Assembly (NCBI GenBank): GCA_964577995.1
Contig: CAZOBP010000003.1
Coordinates: forward strand, 10,464-74,463
DNA: 64,000 nt
From: JAUVXJ01 sp964577995
Lineage (GTDB): Bacteria; Chloroflexota; Anaerolineae; UBA7937; B3-Chlor
Reading direction: 5' to 3'
The notes under the pieces were generated by a model. That model did no database searches. It had not been told where the DNA came from and saw only the letters and a list, made by a program, of their open reading frames with translations. Position numbers and translations under genes: made by a program. Positions 42,100-50,349 of the stretch are shown here, in pieces (within the stretch, counting starts at the first letter, position 1; each line of letters starts with the position of its first letter).

Positions 42100-43011
42100 C
42101 TAGCTTGCTTTGGACCCTCTTCTCCGGCGCCTGCGCAGGTACCAGATCAACCAAACCAGCACCAATGGCGCTACGAGGATGGCCGCGACTGGCAGCAGGA
42201 ACAGCACCGCCCAGATCAGCACATCGGCCAGGAACTCCAGGGCGTTGACCAAAGCCCGCAGGGCGTCCCTCGCCTGTCTGAGCGGTTCCCAACCCGGCTC
42301 CACCACAGGCTCCTCGATCTCCTCTGGCGTCAGGGTGATGGTCAGGGTAGCCAGAGCCGATGCGTGCTCCAGATACTGCATCCTGCCCTTGATCTGCTCG
42401 ATCTGCTGCCTGACGTTGGTGATCTCGTTGTAGATAGCCAGAATGCTCTCGGCGTTCTTATGGGTCTCTTGGGCTGAAGCCAGGAGTTCCAAGAGCTCCC
42501 CCTCGGCCACCTCCAGATTATTGAGGCGAGCCTCCAGGTCCACGTACTCCTCAGTGACGTCCTGCCCCGAAACATTCTCGCTCTCGAGCTCTATGGCAAG
42601 CTCCTTGATGCGCTCTCTAGCCTGGTCGAAGGACCCCTCGGGGATGCGTACGGTCACAGTTCCCGCCAGTTGCTCATTCTGGCGCCAGGTCTGTAGATTG
42701 GAGACGTATCCCTCCAACTCCGTGGCCAGTCGCTCTATGTCCTCCAGGGTCTTTTCGGTGTCCTTGACCACGAGCGAGAGGCTGTCGGTGCGGACCATCA
42801 TCCGATCGCTGACCGCATCCGCGGCACCCAGACCCATGTCCTTCGACTCTTCCATGGGCGGAGGCGCCTCGGGCACCATGGCTGGCACCATCTCCGCAGC
42901 CACCTCGCCTTCTCGCGCCAGCGAGGCCGGCGCGGGGGCCGCCATTGCGCACCCTGCGACAAGCAGGGATATGGCTACGATCACGATCAGACAAGCGGCT
43001 CTTGTTCTCAT
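42100..43011 (-). CDS. DUF4349 lipoprotein
   Basis: The 303-residue protein has a lipoprotein signal (LLVAGC, cysteine at 21), a low-complexity Pro/Ala/Glu stretch, then the DUF4349 domain (about 70-270): DSLSLVVKDTEKTLEDIERL, a GYVSNLQTWR strand, VTVRIPEGSFDQARERI, a long coiled coil (DLEARLNNLEVAEGELLELL) and a C-terminal membrane helix with an Arg-rich end (YLRRRRRRG). Two anchors on one protein suggest bridging of the envelope or a signalling role; family function is unknown. A GAGAGGAGA site precedes the ATG. Confidence 0.88.
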   Translation of the reverse strand: MRTRAACLIVIVAISLLVAGCAMAAPAPASLAREGEVAAEMVPAMVPEAPPPMEESKDMGLGAADAVSDRMMVRTDSLSLVVKDTEKTLEDIERLATELEGYVSNLQTWRQNEQLAGTVTVRIPEGSFDQARERIKELAIELESENVSGQDVTEEYVDLEARLNNLEVAEGELLELLASAQETHKNAESILAIYNEITNVRQQIEQIKGRMQYLEHASALATLTITLTPEEIEEPVVEPGWEPLRQARDALRALVNALEFLADVLIWAVLFLLPVAAILVAPLVLVWLIWYLRRRRRRGSKAS

Positions 43012-43081
43012 CTCTGGTCTCCTCTCAGCCTGTTTTCTATTTGTAAGACGAATCTAGAGGCCCCAGAGTTCCAGTCACCCC

Positions 43082-43819
43082 TTACCAGCCGAAGCTTAGT
43101 CGACTGATGAGGCTCTCGGGCAGACCTTCTTCCATCATGAGTCCCTGTGTAGAGTCTACGTCGTACGGTACCCGACGATACTCAACGCTCTTGGAATCAG
43201 GATCGAAGACCATGTATGCGGCATCAGGGTCGCCGTCCCGTGGCTGCCCCACGCTACCAGGGTTGATGATCAGGCGCTCTTCGTCGATCAGAATGGGGCT
43301 GGAGGGAACGGGAATACTGATCTCGAACTTGCGAGTCGCGGTCTCCTCCCGGAAGATGGCGGGGGCATGGGTATGGCCCGCGAAGCACAACTGCGTATCG
43401 AAGAACTGGAAATTGAGCTGGGCCGTGGACGGATAGATGATGTACTCCCAGATCGGCTCCCGAGGGCTCCCGTGCACCAGTGTGCAGTTGCCCACCACGA
43501 TCCGTGTGGGCAAGTTCGCCAAGTAGTCGATGTTGTCTGGACTCAACCGTTCGGCTGTCCACCGACATGCCACCTGGGCACTGGGGTTGAACTCGGCGAT
43601 GCTTATCCTGCCTATGGCAGCCCAATCGTGGTTGCCGGCCACACACAGGTAGTCCGAGAACTCCCTGAGGCGATCGATACACTCGTTGGGGCAGGGTCCA
43701 TAACCCACCACGTCACCAAGGCACCAAACCTGATCTATGGTGTCCATCCCCACGTCCTCGAGAACCGCGTCGAGGGCAGTCAGGTTTCCATGTATGTCAG
43801 AAATCACAAGATAGCGCAT
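43082..43819 (-). CDS. Metallophosphoesterase
   Basis: The 245-residue calcineurin-like phosphoesterase has the five metal motifs: SDIHGN, GDVVGYG, GNHD, HGSP and GHTH. It belongs to the YfcE/ApaH-like group, which hydrolyses phosphomonoesters or phosphodiesters; substrate not decidable. ATG 43819 begins the natural strand MRYLVISDIHGN; TTG 43828 is a longer choice. It is stand-alone and on the opposite strand to tsaE. Confidence 0.9.
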   Translation of the reverse strand: MRYLVISDIHGNLTALDAVLEDVGMDTIDQVWCLGDVVGYGPCPNECIDRLREFSDYLCVAGNHDWAAIGRISIAEFNPSAQVACRWTAERLSPDNIDYLANLPTRIVVGNCTLVHGSPREPIWEYIIYPSTAQLNFQFFDTQLCFAGHTHAPAIFREETATRKFEISIPVPSSPILIDEERLIINPGSVGQPRDGDPDAAYMVFDPDSKSVEYRRVPYDVDSTQGLMMEEGLPESLISRLSFGW

Positions 43820-44026
43820 AACGTCCAATATGGTATCACACTTCGTGGAGTCTGACTAGTTGGGCCAGGCAGGAAGCGTGAGGTCCCGCCGCAGTGAGAA
43901 ACCGCGAGCCGAGGTTATCAGTCGTACACGACCACGGGACTCGCACCGCCGTCTCGCTCCTTCGATCTGGCCGACGCAAGGAGGCGACGGCTCCCAAGTT
44001 GTTCCTCCGTACCCTGTCGCCGGTGC

Positions 44027-44055
44027 TTGTTCACCCTCAGCAAAGCCGATATAAT
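44027..44055 (+). promoter_or_regulatory. Sigma70-type promoter of tsaE-tsaB-rimI
   Basis: TTGTTC (44027-44032) and consensus TATAAT (44050-44055) are 17 bases apart. The transcript should start near 44062. Confidence 0.62.
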
Positions 44056-44075
44056 TCTGCCAACCTCTGCAAGTC

Positions 44076-44576
44076 GTGGGAGATGTTTTGGACGTGGACG
44101 CTGAAGGCCTTAGCTTCATCACCCACAGCCCAGTCGAGACCCAGAGACTGGGCAGCGTGTTGGGTCGGCTGCTTGATGGGCACGAGTTGATCTGCCTGGA
44201 AGGGGAGCTAGGGACAGGAAAGACAACCCTCATCCAGGCCGTCGGCCGCGCACAAGGTGTCACCACGCCTATCACCAGCCCCACCTTCACCCTGGTCAAC
44301 GAGTATCAGGGGCAGAAGGGGAAACTCTACCACGTGGACCTGTATCGGCTGAGCAGTCCCGAAGAGATCGTGCAGGCAGGCATCGATTCATATTTCTACG
44401 GTGATGGCATTTGCCTCCTCGAGTGGGCGGAAAAGGCGCAGTCTATCCTGCCTGCGCAGTTTCTGTACCTGATCCTTGCTCATGCCGGTGATGACAATCG
44501 ACACGTCACCGTGAAGTCCAAGGGTGGCTCCTATCGTCTTCTGCTCGCAGGCCTGAGAGGCGAACTGGAGTCTTGA
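44076..44576 (+). CDS. tsaE: tRNA t6A biosynthesis ATPase TsaE
   Basis: The 166-residue P-loop ATPase (Walker A GELGTGKTT) acts with TsaB and TsaD in threonylcarbamoyl-adenosine modification of tRNA. The PITSPTFTLVNEY and HVDLYRL motifs and the LLEWAE segment confirm the family. The start is GTG 44076, only about 14 bases after the transcript start; TTG 44088, which has GGGAG at proper distance, is a credible alternative. Its stop is followed by tsaB within 3 bases. tsaD is not in the window. Confidence 0.93.
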   Translation: MGDVLDVDAEGLSFITHSPVETQRLGSVLGRLLDGHELICLEGELGTGKTTLIQAVGRAQGVTTPITSPTFTLVNEYQGQKGKLYHVDLYRLSSPEEIVQAGIDSYFYGDGICLLEWAEKAQSILPAQFLYLILAHAGDDNRHVTVKSKGGSYRLLLAGLRGELES

Positions 44577-44578
44577 TC

Positions 44579-45277
44579 ATGAGTCCCACCATCCTGGCCA
44601 TCGACACAGCCACTGAGTTCGCCAGCGTAGCCCTGTATGACGCACAACAGGGTACTCTGGCCGAATCCTCGTGGCACACATCCATGAACCACACTGTTGA
44701 GCTGATGCCCACTGTGGTCCGTTTGATGGACAACCAGCGGCTGTCGCCGCAACAACTGGACGCAGTGGCCGTGGCTCTGGGACCCGGTTCCTTCACGGGG
44801 CTGCGTATCGGGCTGAGTGTAGCGAAAGGCTTGTGCGTGTACCTCGGAACACCTATTATCGGCATCCCTACCCTGGATATCGTGGCCTACGCCCACTACG
44901 AACAGCAACTGCCCATCTGTGCCATTCTTCAGGCTGGGAGAGGCCGCATCTGCGCAGCCCTGTACCACAAAGTAGAGACCGGATGGCAACGGACCACCGA
45001 CTACCAACTGGTCACAGTGGAAGAACTCTCCAACCGAGCGGAGGACCGGACTCTGTTCTGTGGGGAGATAGACGAGCCCTTGCGCCGCGCCCTGACCGCG
45101 CAACTCCGGGATCGAGCCGCCATCACCCCTCGTGCCTCCTGTCTTCGCCGAGCTGCATACCTTGCCGAACTTGGATGGGAGCAGTTCCGAACACGGGGGG
45201 GCGACGAGGTGGCGAGTCTGGAACCTCTGTATCTGCACTATCCCAAGATCGGTGAGCAAGACCATGGACCGAGCTGA
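44579..45277 (+). CDS. tsaB: tRNA t6A biosynthesis protein TsaB
   Basis: The 232-residue ASKHA-fold protein (formerly YeaZ) is the TsaD partner. It shows LAIDTATEFASVAL, the SWHTSMNHTVELMPTV region, LGPGSFTGLRIGLSVAKGL and the IIGIPTLD strand. ATG 44579 follows a CTGGAG site; TTG 44573 would overlap tsaE. Its 3' end overlaps rimI by 14 bases. Together with tsaE and rimI it forms a conserved bacterial gene trio. Confidence 0.93.
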   Translation: MSPTILAIDTATEFASVALYDAQQGTLAESSWHTSMNHTVELMPTVVRLMDNQRLSPQQLDAVAVALGPGSFTGLRIGLSVAKGLCVYLGTPIIGIPTLDIVAYAHYEQQLPICAILQAGRGRICAALYHKVETGWQRTTDYQLVTVEELSNRAEDRTLFCGEIDEPLRRALTAQLRDRAAITPRASCLRRAAYLAELGWEQFRTRGGDEVASLEPLYLHYPKIGEQDHGPS

Positions 45278-45902
45278 TCTACCCTACGTGGTGGAGCCGA
45301 TGAAGCTAGAGGATATCCCAGAGTTGGTGGAGATCGAGCAGCAGGCTTTTCCCAACCCCTGGCCAGCGCGCGCCTATCGTTACGAGGTCGCTCAGAACCG
45401 CCTGGCGCACTACTTCGTGGCGCGTCGGCAACTCCCCGAAGAGCTCGAGAAGGAACCACCGGCGCGAGATGCTCATCTGCTGAAGCGGATTCAGCGCTGG
45501 GCTCAGAGCAGTCCGCAGAACAACCGCCCCATGGTGGGATACTGTGGGTTCTGGATCGCCGCTCAGGAAGCCCACATCAGCACCATAGCGGTCGATCCCA
45601 AGCACAGAGAACGGGGCATTGGCCAGTTGCTGCTGATCACGGCGTTCGAGAAGGCCCTCGAGTTGGACGCCACCCTGGTGTCCCTGGAGGTACGGGTCAC
45701 CAATTTCGTGGCTCAGAACCTCTATCGGAAGTACGGCTTCAAGGTAGTCGGTCGGAGGCCCCGCTACTACTCCGACAACCGCGAGGACGCCCTGATTATG
45801 ACCGCGGACCGCATCACTTCGGCGTCCTACCAGAGGATCTTTCAGAGAAGGCGCAAGGACTTGCTCAGACGGCTTCAGCGACACGCCCTCGTCGGCCCGT
45901 GA
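45264..45902 (+). CDS. rimI: Ribosomal protein alanine N-acetyltransferase-like GNAT protein
   Basis: The 212-residue GNAT protein has the acetyl-CoA pyrophosphate loop VDPKHRERGIGQLLL, ALELDATLVSLEVRVTNFVAQNLYRKYGF and the YSDNREDALIM end, matching RimI, which acetylates the N-terminus of ribosomal protein S18 or related targets. A 35-residue insertion of charged residues (about 58-90) separates the first strands, longer than in E. coli RimI. It starts inside tsaB (ATG 45264). The C-terminal Arg-rich tail (RRRKDLLRRLQRH) is also extra. Confidence 0.85.
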   Translation: MDRADLPYVVEPMKLEDIPELVEIEQQAFPNPWPARAYRYEVAQNRLAHYFVARRQLPEELEKEPPARDAHLLKRIQRWAQSSPQNNRPMVGYCGFWIAAQEAHISTIAVDPKHRERGIGQLLLITAFEKALELDATLVSLEVRVTNFVAQNLYRKYGFKVVGRRPRYYSDNREDALIMTADRITSASYQRIFQRRRKDLLRRLQRHALVGP

Positions 45903-45938
45903 GAGCGGCCTGCTTCTCGCCGGTGCTCTCGAAGCGCC

Positions 45939-46829
45939 TCAGCGAATGGCGCTCATCGCAGCCGACCAGATCAGGATCTGCACCAAGAAGGCAATAGCAC
46001 CCAGTGCGTAGGTGAGAAGACGCTCTTGCCGGTGCAAGGCGAACCCCAGGGTTGTGTTGACCAGAACCACTACCAGTCCTATCACGGGAAGCTCGAACAA
46101 CTCCTCCCTGGCCCCGATGAGCGTGACTTGCCCCGCCTCCGAGAGCAGGGGCACGATTTCCGGCAGGCTTGGGTAGCGAAAGGCTATGTAAGCGAAGAGA
46201 CCGGCGTTCGCAACAGCCGCCAACGACACCAAAGCCAGAGCCGTCCAGTCACGCCACACCGGCAATCCCGCAAGTCCCCCCTCCATCCTCACCTGCTCGA
46301 GCTTCCGGGCGGGCCCCAGCCTCTGCCGTGCACGGACCGCCGACAGAAAACCGGTCGATTTGGCGGGAGAGATGAGGTACGAGACGGCGGTGGTGGTGAT
46401 CAACAGCTCATCTGACAGACGACCGTTCGAGTAGGACAGCAGGTCGCGCCCTTCCTCGTCGCGGCCCCTGCCGATGTTGTAGCCGGGATAGTGGAAGCCC
46501 CTCTTCACCATGGCCCCGCTCTGCTCCGCAAGCGGGGTTATCGATTCGATGGCCGCCAACGGTATGATCTCCTGTCGTCTGGCCCAGGAGATGGTTATAC
46601 TGTCACGCCCAAGGAGGTACTTCAAGCTGACCAGCCCATAGATCTGATAGATGATGATGGCCAGGGCCAACAAAGACAAAGCGACGAGCAGACCCATGAT
46701 GAAAGAGGAGAAGGATAAGGGCCGCCTTGTCACCGTGCCCAGCAGCACGGCGTCCAGCGCCAGGATCAGCAGTATGGCGCCAACGCCTACGCCAACACCG
46801 AGAAGTCGTTTAGGTTTCCATTGCAGCAT
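45939..46829 (-). CDS. PH-domain membrane protein
   Basis: The 296-residue protein has an N-terminal membrane pair (about 8-65), a bacterial PH domain (about 68-165; YLLGRDSITISWARRQEIIPLAAI and a SYSNG loop), and three further C-terminal helices. The C-terminal part resembles DUF1648-like membrane segments. The family is uncharacterised; related proteins may sense membrane state. It converges with rimI. A second PH-domain protein lies at 39943-42045. Confidence 0.78.
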   Translation of the reverse strand: MLQWKPKRLLGVGVGVGAILLILALDAVLLGTVTRRPLSFSSFIMGLLVALSLLALAIIIYQIYGLVSLKYLLGRDSITISWARRQEIIPLAAIESITPLAEQSGAMVKRGFHYPGYNIGRGRDEEGRDLLSYSNGRLSDELLITTTAVSYLISPAKSTGFLSAVRARQRLGPARKLEQVRMEGGLAGLPVWRDWTALALVSLAAVANAGLFAYIAFRYPSLPEIVPLLSEAGQVTLIGAREELFELPVIGLVVVLVNTTLGFALHRQERLLTYALGAIAFLVQILIWSAAMSAIR

Positions 46830-46885
46830 GATGGTTTTCTTCCATCCAGCAGTACTCTCAGCGCCGGCAGTTGGCGCCGCTCAAC

Positions 46886-47767
46886 TCACTCAGACCCACC
46901 GTGAAGGGCACCATCCAGCAAACGAACCGCATTGCCGCCCAGGATCTTGGCCTTCGTGTTTTCGCTGAGGGGCAGAGAGCGAATAGCCTCCACGTTGCGC
47001 CCGATGCTCCGAAGACCAGGCCAGTCGGACCCGAAGACAACCTTGCCAGCGTTCTTCTCCAGATCGGGGAAGTAGTCAAGCAGCTTGTGCGGCGGCAGCC
47101 CCGCGATCTCCATATACACATTGCTGTGCAGACGCGCCAGGAAGAAGGCTCGTCGATACCAGAAACCCCGGCCACTGTGCACCTGGATCAGGGTCAGTTC
47201 AGGGAAGTCAACGGCCACATCATCGATCCACAGCGGATCGCCATACTTCAACCTGGCGCCCCTGAAAATCGACGACCCGGTGTGAATCATCACGGGGATC
47301 CCCAGTTCCTGCGCCTTGGCGTACAACGGGTAGACAATGCTATCATTGGCGTAGAACCCCTGGTACGTGGGGTACAGCTTGAGCCCCTTGAAGCCCATGT
47401 CGAGGACGTACCGTTCCAGCTTCACCACGGGATCGCTAGTCAAGAAAGGATTGATATTGGCGAAGGGTATCAACGCCTCCTGGTCCCGACAGAATGCGGC
47501 CACCGCTTCGTTGCTTATCACCCCGGTGGTGATGGGACTGATCTCGGCCAGCACGACGGCGTAGTCCACGCCGTTTTCTCGCAGCATCTCCACCAGGAGT
47601 TCAGGCGAAGACATGAGCTCTGCCAAGTGCTCCATGTCCCGGCCACTGGAGGCCACCAGATACTCCTGCGTCCACGGCTGTAGGTGGGCGGGATCCATGA
47701 TATGTACATGGAAGTCAACTACAGGCACGAGCGCTCGTTCCCCCATCGGCTCCGATTCACGCGTCAA
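46886..47767 (-). CDS. Amidohydrolase family protein
   Basis: The 293-residue metal-dependent hydrolase of the amidohydrolase-2 type has FHVHIMD near the start, VMIHTGSS, LIQVHSGRGF and VVFGSDWPG, giving the metal ligands and catalytic Asp. Relatives are decarboxylases, lactonases or hydrolases, so a precise reaction cannot be given. Start choice is uncertain: AGGAGG lies 6 bases before TTG 47767 and directly next to ATG 47773; ATG 47746 is also possible. It is stand-alone and divergent from maf. Confidence 0.85.
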   Translation of the reverse strand: MTRESEPMGERALVPVVDFHVHIMDPAHLQPWTQEYLVASSGRDMEHLAELMSSPELLVEMLRENGVDYAVVLAEISPITTGVISNEAVAAFCRDQEALIPFANINPFLTSDPVVKLERYVLDMGFKGLKLYPTYQGFYANDSIVYPLYAKAQELGIPVMIHTGSSIFRGARLKYGDPLWIDDVAVDFPELTLIQVHSGRGFWYRRAFFLARLHSNVYMEIAGLPPHKLLDYFPDLEKNAGKVVFGSDWPGLRSIGRNVEAIRSLPLSENTKAKILGGNAVRLLDGALHGGSE

Positions 47768-47916
47768 CACCATCCTCCTGTGCACAGCCGGCACTGCGCG
47801 CTGAGCGACCCAACCTACGGGCTGGGCCTCAGGGGTGCTTGCTGGCACATCCCAGGGTTCCAGGCGCGGTCACACCCGGGTGAGAGTATACCATGTTGGC
47901 AGCGGGTGGCAAAGCC

Positions 47917-48591
47917 ATGACACCACTTCTGCTGGCGTCGGGTTCTCCGCGTCGAAGAGAGCTTCTCCATCTCCTGGGTCTTCCCTTCAGGGTCACCATT
48001 CCCCCTGGGGAAGAGACTACTGCTCCGAGCGGTGATGCACGGTGCCAGGCCTCGAACCTGGCTCGGATGAAGGCGTTGTCGGTGGCAGGCCGGAACACCG
48101 AAGATCTCATCGTGGCCGCAGACACTCTTGTGGTGCTGGAGGGCCGCGTCCTGGGTAAGCCGGAGGATGTTGCCTCGGCCCGGCACGTGCTGCAGGCTCT
48201 CCGTGGTCGGCAACATCAGGTGATCACCGGCCTCGCCGTCCTCCCTCCGTCAACAGACGCGCCAGCCGTGCAGGCGGTTGAAACGCAGGTGTGGATGAGG
48301 CGGTACGGAGACGACGAGATTGCGGCCTACGTAGCCAGGGGCGAACCCTTTGACAAAGCCGGCTCCTACGCCATTCAGGACCCACTCTTCCGTCCCGTGG
48401 AGAGAATCCAGGGCTGCTATGCCAACGTCATGGGGCTTCCTCTCTGCCACCTCTTCTGCGCGCTGAAACGCGTAGGCGTGACGGTGCCAGCGGCACCCCT
48501 CGAGGTTTGCGAAGCGCACACAGGGCACAGATGCCTGGTCGCCGAGGCCATCCTGAGTCGGGGAATCGTTGACTTTGCCGCTGGACCGTGA
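47917..48591 (+). CDS. maf: Maf family nucleotide pyrophosphatase
   Basis: The 224-residue protein hydrolyses non-canonical nucleoside triphosphates or dTTP/UTP and affects septum formation. ASGSPRRRELL, the SNLARMKAL segment, the AADTLVVLEG motif and GEPFDKAGSYAIQ are present. ATG 47917 gives the normal family start MTPLLLASGSPRR; 47893 would add eight residues. The C-terminal tail is about 20 residues longer than usual and carries the promoter of the next gene. Confidence 0.93.
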   Translation: MTPLLLASGSPRRRELLHLLGLPFRVTIPPGEETTAPSGDARCQASNLARMKALSVAGRNTEDLIVAADTLVVLEGRVLGKPEDVASARHVLQALRGRQHQVITGLAVLPPSTDAPAVQAVETQVWMRRYGDDEIAAYVARGEPFDKAGSYAIQDPLFRPVERIQGCYANVMGLPLCHLFCALKRVGVTVPAAPLEVCEAHTGHRCLVAEAILSRGIVDFAAGP

Positions 48592-48597
48592 TACACT
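48569..48597 (+). promoter_or_regulatory. Sigma70-type promoter within the maf 3' end
   Basis: TTGACT (48569-48574) and TACACT (48592-48597) are 17 bases apart, spanning the maf stop codon and preceding the PfkB gene at 48625. Confidence 0.52.
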
Positions 48598-48624
48598 TGC
48601 CCGAGGGTCTCAGAGTCACGAAAC

Positions 48625-49650
48625 ATGACAGAGAAAAGGGTGGACAAAGACGCCTTACTGGAAGCACTGCCCAGGCTGCGGGGCAAGAGAGTCCTGGTCC
48701 TGGGCGATCTCTTCCTCGACGAGTACCTGGTCGGTCAGGCAACGAGACTATCCAGAGAAGCCCCCGTTCCGGTTCTGGAATTCAACCGGCGCTTTCACGT
48801 GCCAGGAGGCGCAGCCAACCCCGCTCAGAACATCAGTGCCCTGGGAAGCACCGCCTATCAAATAGGTGTCGTGGGCGGCGATGACTCAGGTCGAAAGCTG
48901 ACAGAGCACCTGGAGCGCGCAGGCATCGTGACGGACGGTCTGGTCACGGACCCCCACCGACTTACCACCGCCAAAACCCGGGTCGTCGCCGAGGGCACAC
49001 TGGTCTTTCCTCAACAGCTTGCCCGTATCGACAAGCTGGATAGGCGACCTCTTGACGGTGGGGTGGTCTCCCAGCTCGTAGCCCGCTTCGAGGAGATCAG
49101 CCCCCATGTCCATGCGGTCCTGCTGTCGGACTACAAGACAGGTGTGGTGAACGAAGAGACCATCGCGGCCGCCCTTCGCGTCTCGCGCGAGCGCGGCACG
49201 CTGATCACCGTGGATTCTCAGGGCGACCTCCACAAGTTCGCTGGCTTCCATCTCGTGAAGTGTAACCGTCGCGAAGCCGAGGCTCAACTAGGCAGAGAAC
49301 TGACCAGCGATGCCGATTTCGAGGAAGGCGGACAGAAGCTCTTGGCCGAGCTGGGGTCATCGGTGGTGATCATCACGCGCGGCGGTGAAGGGATGTCGCT
49401 GGTCAGCAAGGAACAAGGCCCCTTTCACATCCCCGCCGCGAATCGCACCGAGGTCTTCGACGTTACAGGTGCCGGCGACACAGTGATCGCCGTGGTCACC
49501 CTGGCACTGGCGGCAGGGCTGGGCATCGGAGAGGGAGCCCACCTGGCCAACTATGCTGCCGGCCTGGTGGTGCGAAGGCTAGGCAACGCGACGCCCACCG
49601 AAGAAGAGCTGGCCTGGGCCATAGAGCACTGGTCGCAACCTGATCTTTGA
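48625..49650 (+). CDS. PfkB family kinase similar to heptose-7-phosphate kinase (RfaE1/HldE N-domain)
   Basis: The 341-residue protein has the RfaE domain I pattern: VLVLGDLFLDEYLVG, SREAPVPVLEF, PGGAANPAQNISALG, DYKTGVV, VDSQGD, KCNRREAEAQLG and the ATP motif DVTGAGDT. In E. coli this kinase makes heptose 1,7-bisphosphate for ADP-heptose. No cytidylyl/adenylyl transferase domain or LPS heptosyltransferase genes are nearby, so it may serve glycoprotein or exopolysaccharide heptose, or another sugar. Confidence 0.85.
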   Translation: MTEKRVDKDALLEALPRLRGKRVLVLGDLFLDEYLVGQATRLSREAPVPVLEFNRRFHVPGGAANPAQNISALGSTAYQIGVVGGDDSGRKLTEHLERAGIVTDGLVTDPHRLTTAKTRVVAEGTLVFPQQLARIDKLDRRPLDGGVVSQLVARFEEISPHVHAVLLSDYKTGVVNEETIAAALRVSRERGTLITVDSQGDLHKFAGFHLVKCNRREAEAQLGRELTSDADFEEGGQKLLAELGSSVVIITRGGEGMSLVSKEQGPFHIPAANRTEVFDVTGAGDTVIAVVTLALAAGLGIGEGAHLANYAAGLVVRRLGNATPTEEELAWAIEHWSQPDL

Positions 49651-49675
49651 GCTTGCTCACCCAATATGCTATCAT
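49647..49675 (+). promoter_or_regulatory. Sigma70-type promoter of the lipoprotein gene
   Basis: TTGAGC (49647-49652) and TATCAT (49670-49675) are 17 bases apart, overlapping the stop codon of the upstream kinase. Confidence 0.45.
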
Positions 49676-49749
49676 AGGCCAGGCCATGCGCAGCCACGAA
49701 CAGTCCGATGATCTGCCGCACGGCCAATATCCGAAGAAGGAAGGGAATC

Positions 49750-50163
49750 ATGAGACGGCTAGCCCTACTCGTAGTCTTGCTCGTTGCGTCGTCCATTCTG
49801 GCCTGCGACTTCAGCGCCAGTGTTGGCGACGTAGGGGAAGGCCTGAAGACAGCGGTGGTCTGCGCCTCCCTCGCCGACGATTACGCACCTGTAGGCCCGA
49901 CCGACATCTTCGCCCCTGAAGATGACTTCAATGTCTCGGTCGAATACTCCGACCTGGAAGAGGGGCAGAGCATCGGCGTGAAGTGGTTTCAGGAAGACGA
50001 CCTCCTGTACGAGCTGAACATCGACTTGGACGCCTCTACCGCGGGCGACGGTTATGTTGGCTTTACACTGACCAACAACGCACTCTGGTCGACGGGCAAC
50101 TACCACGCCGACATCTACCTGGACGGGGAATTCGACCACACGGCGGAGTTCCGTGTGGAGTAG
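49750..50163 (+). CDS. Hypothetical lipoprotein
   Basis: The 137-residue protein has a lipoprotein signal peptide with lipobox SILAC (cysteine near residue 19), so it is exported and acylated. The mature part is acidic and strand-rich, with KWFQEDD, an LTNNALWSTGNYHADIYLDGE segment and final EFRVE, resembling a small beta-sandwich. No named family is recognised. ATG 49750 follows GGAAGGGAATC; the frame from 49708 would spoil the signal peptide. Confidence 0.78.
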   Translation: MRRLALLVVLLVASSILACDFSASVGDVGEGLKTAVVCASLADDYAPVGPTDIFAPEDDFNVSVEYSDLEEGQSIGVKWFQEDDLLYELNIDLDASTAGDGYVGFTLTNNALWSTGNYHADIYLDGEFDHTAEFRVE

Positions 50164-50349
50164 GGCTTCGAACCCATAGTCGGTCCCAGGATCAGGGTGG
50201 CAAGGGCACTGCCGTTCTGATCACTGTGTGCACGGGGTTCGTCCGCGGGGGCAGCATCTCATGCGCCATGGCAACCTTTTCCAGGCTGACCTTTGAGTGG
50301 AGTCTCGCACATCCCGCCTGGACAACATTGAAGCAACGGGAGGTTATGT

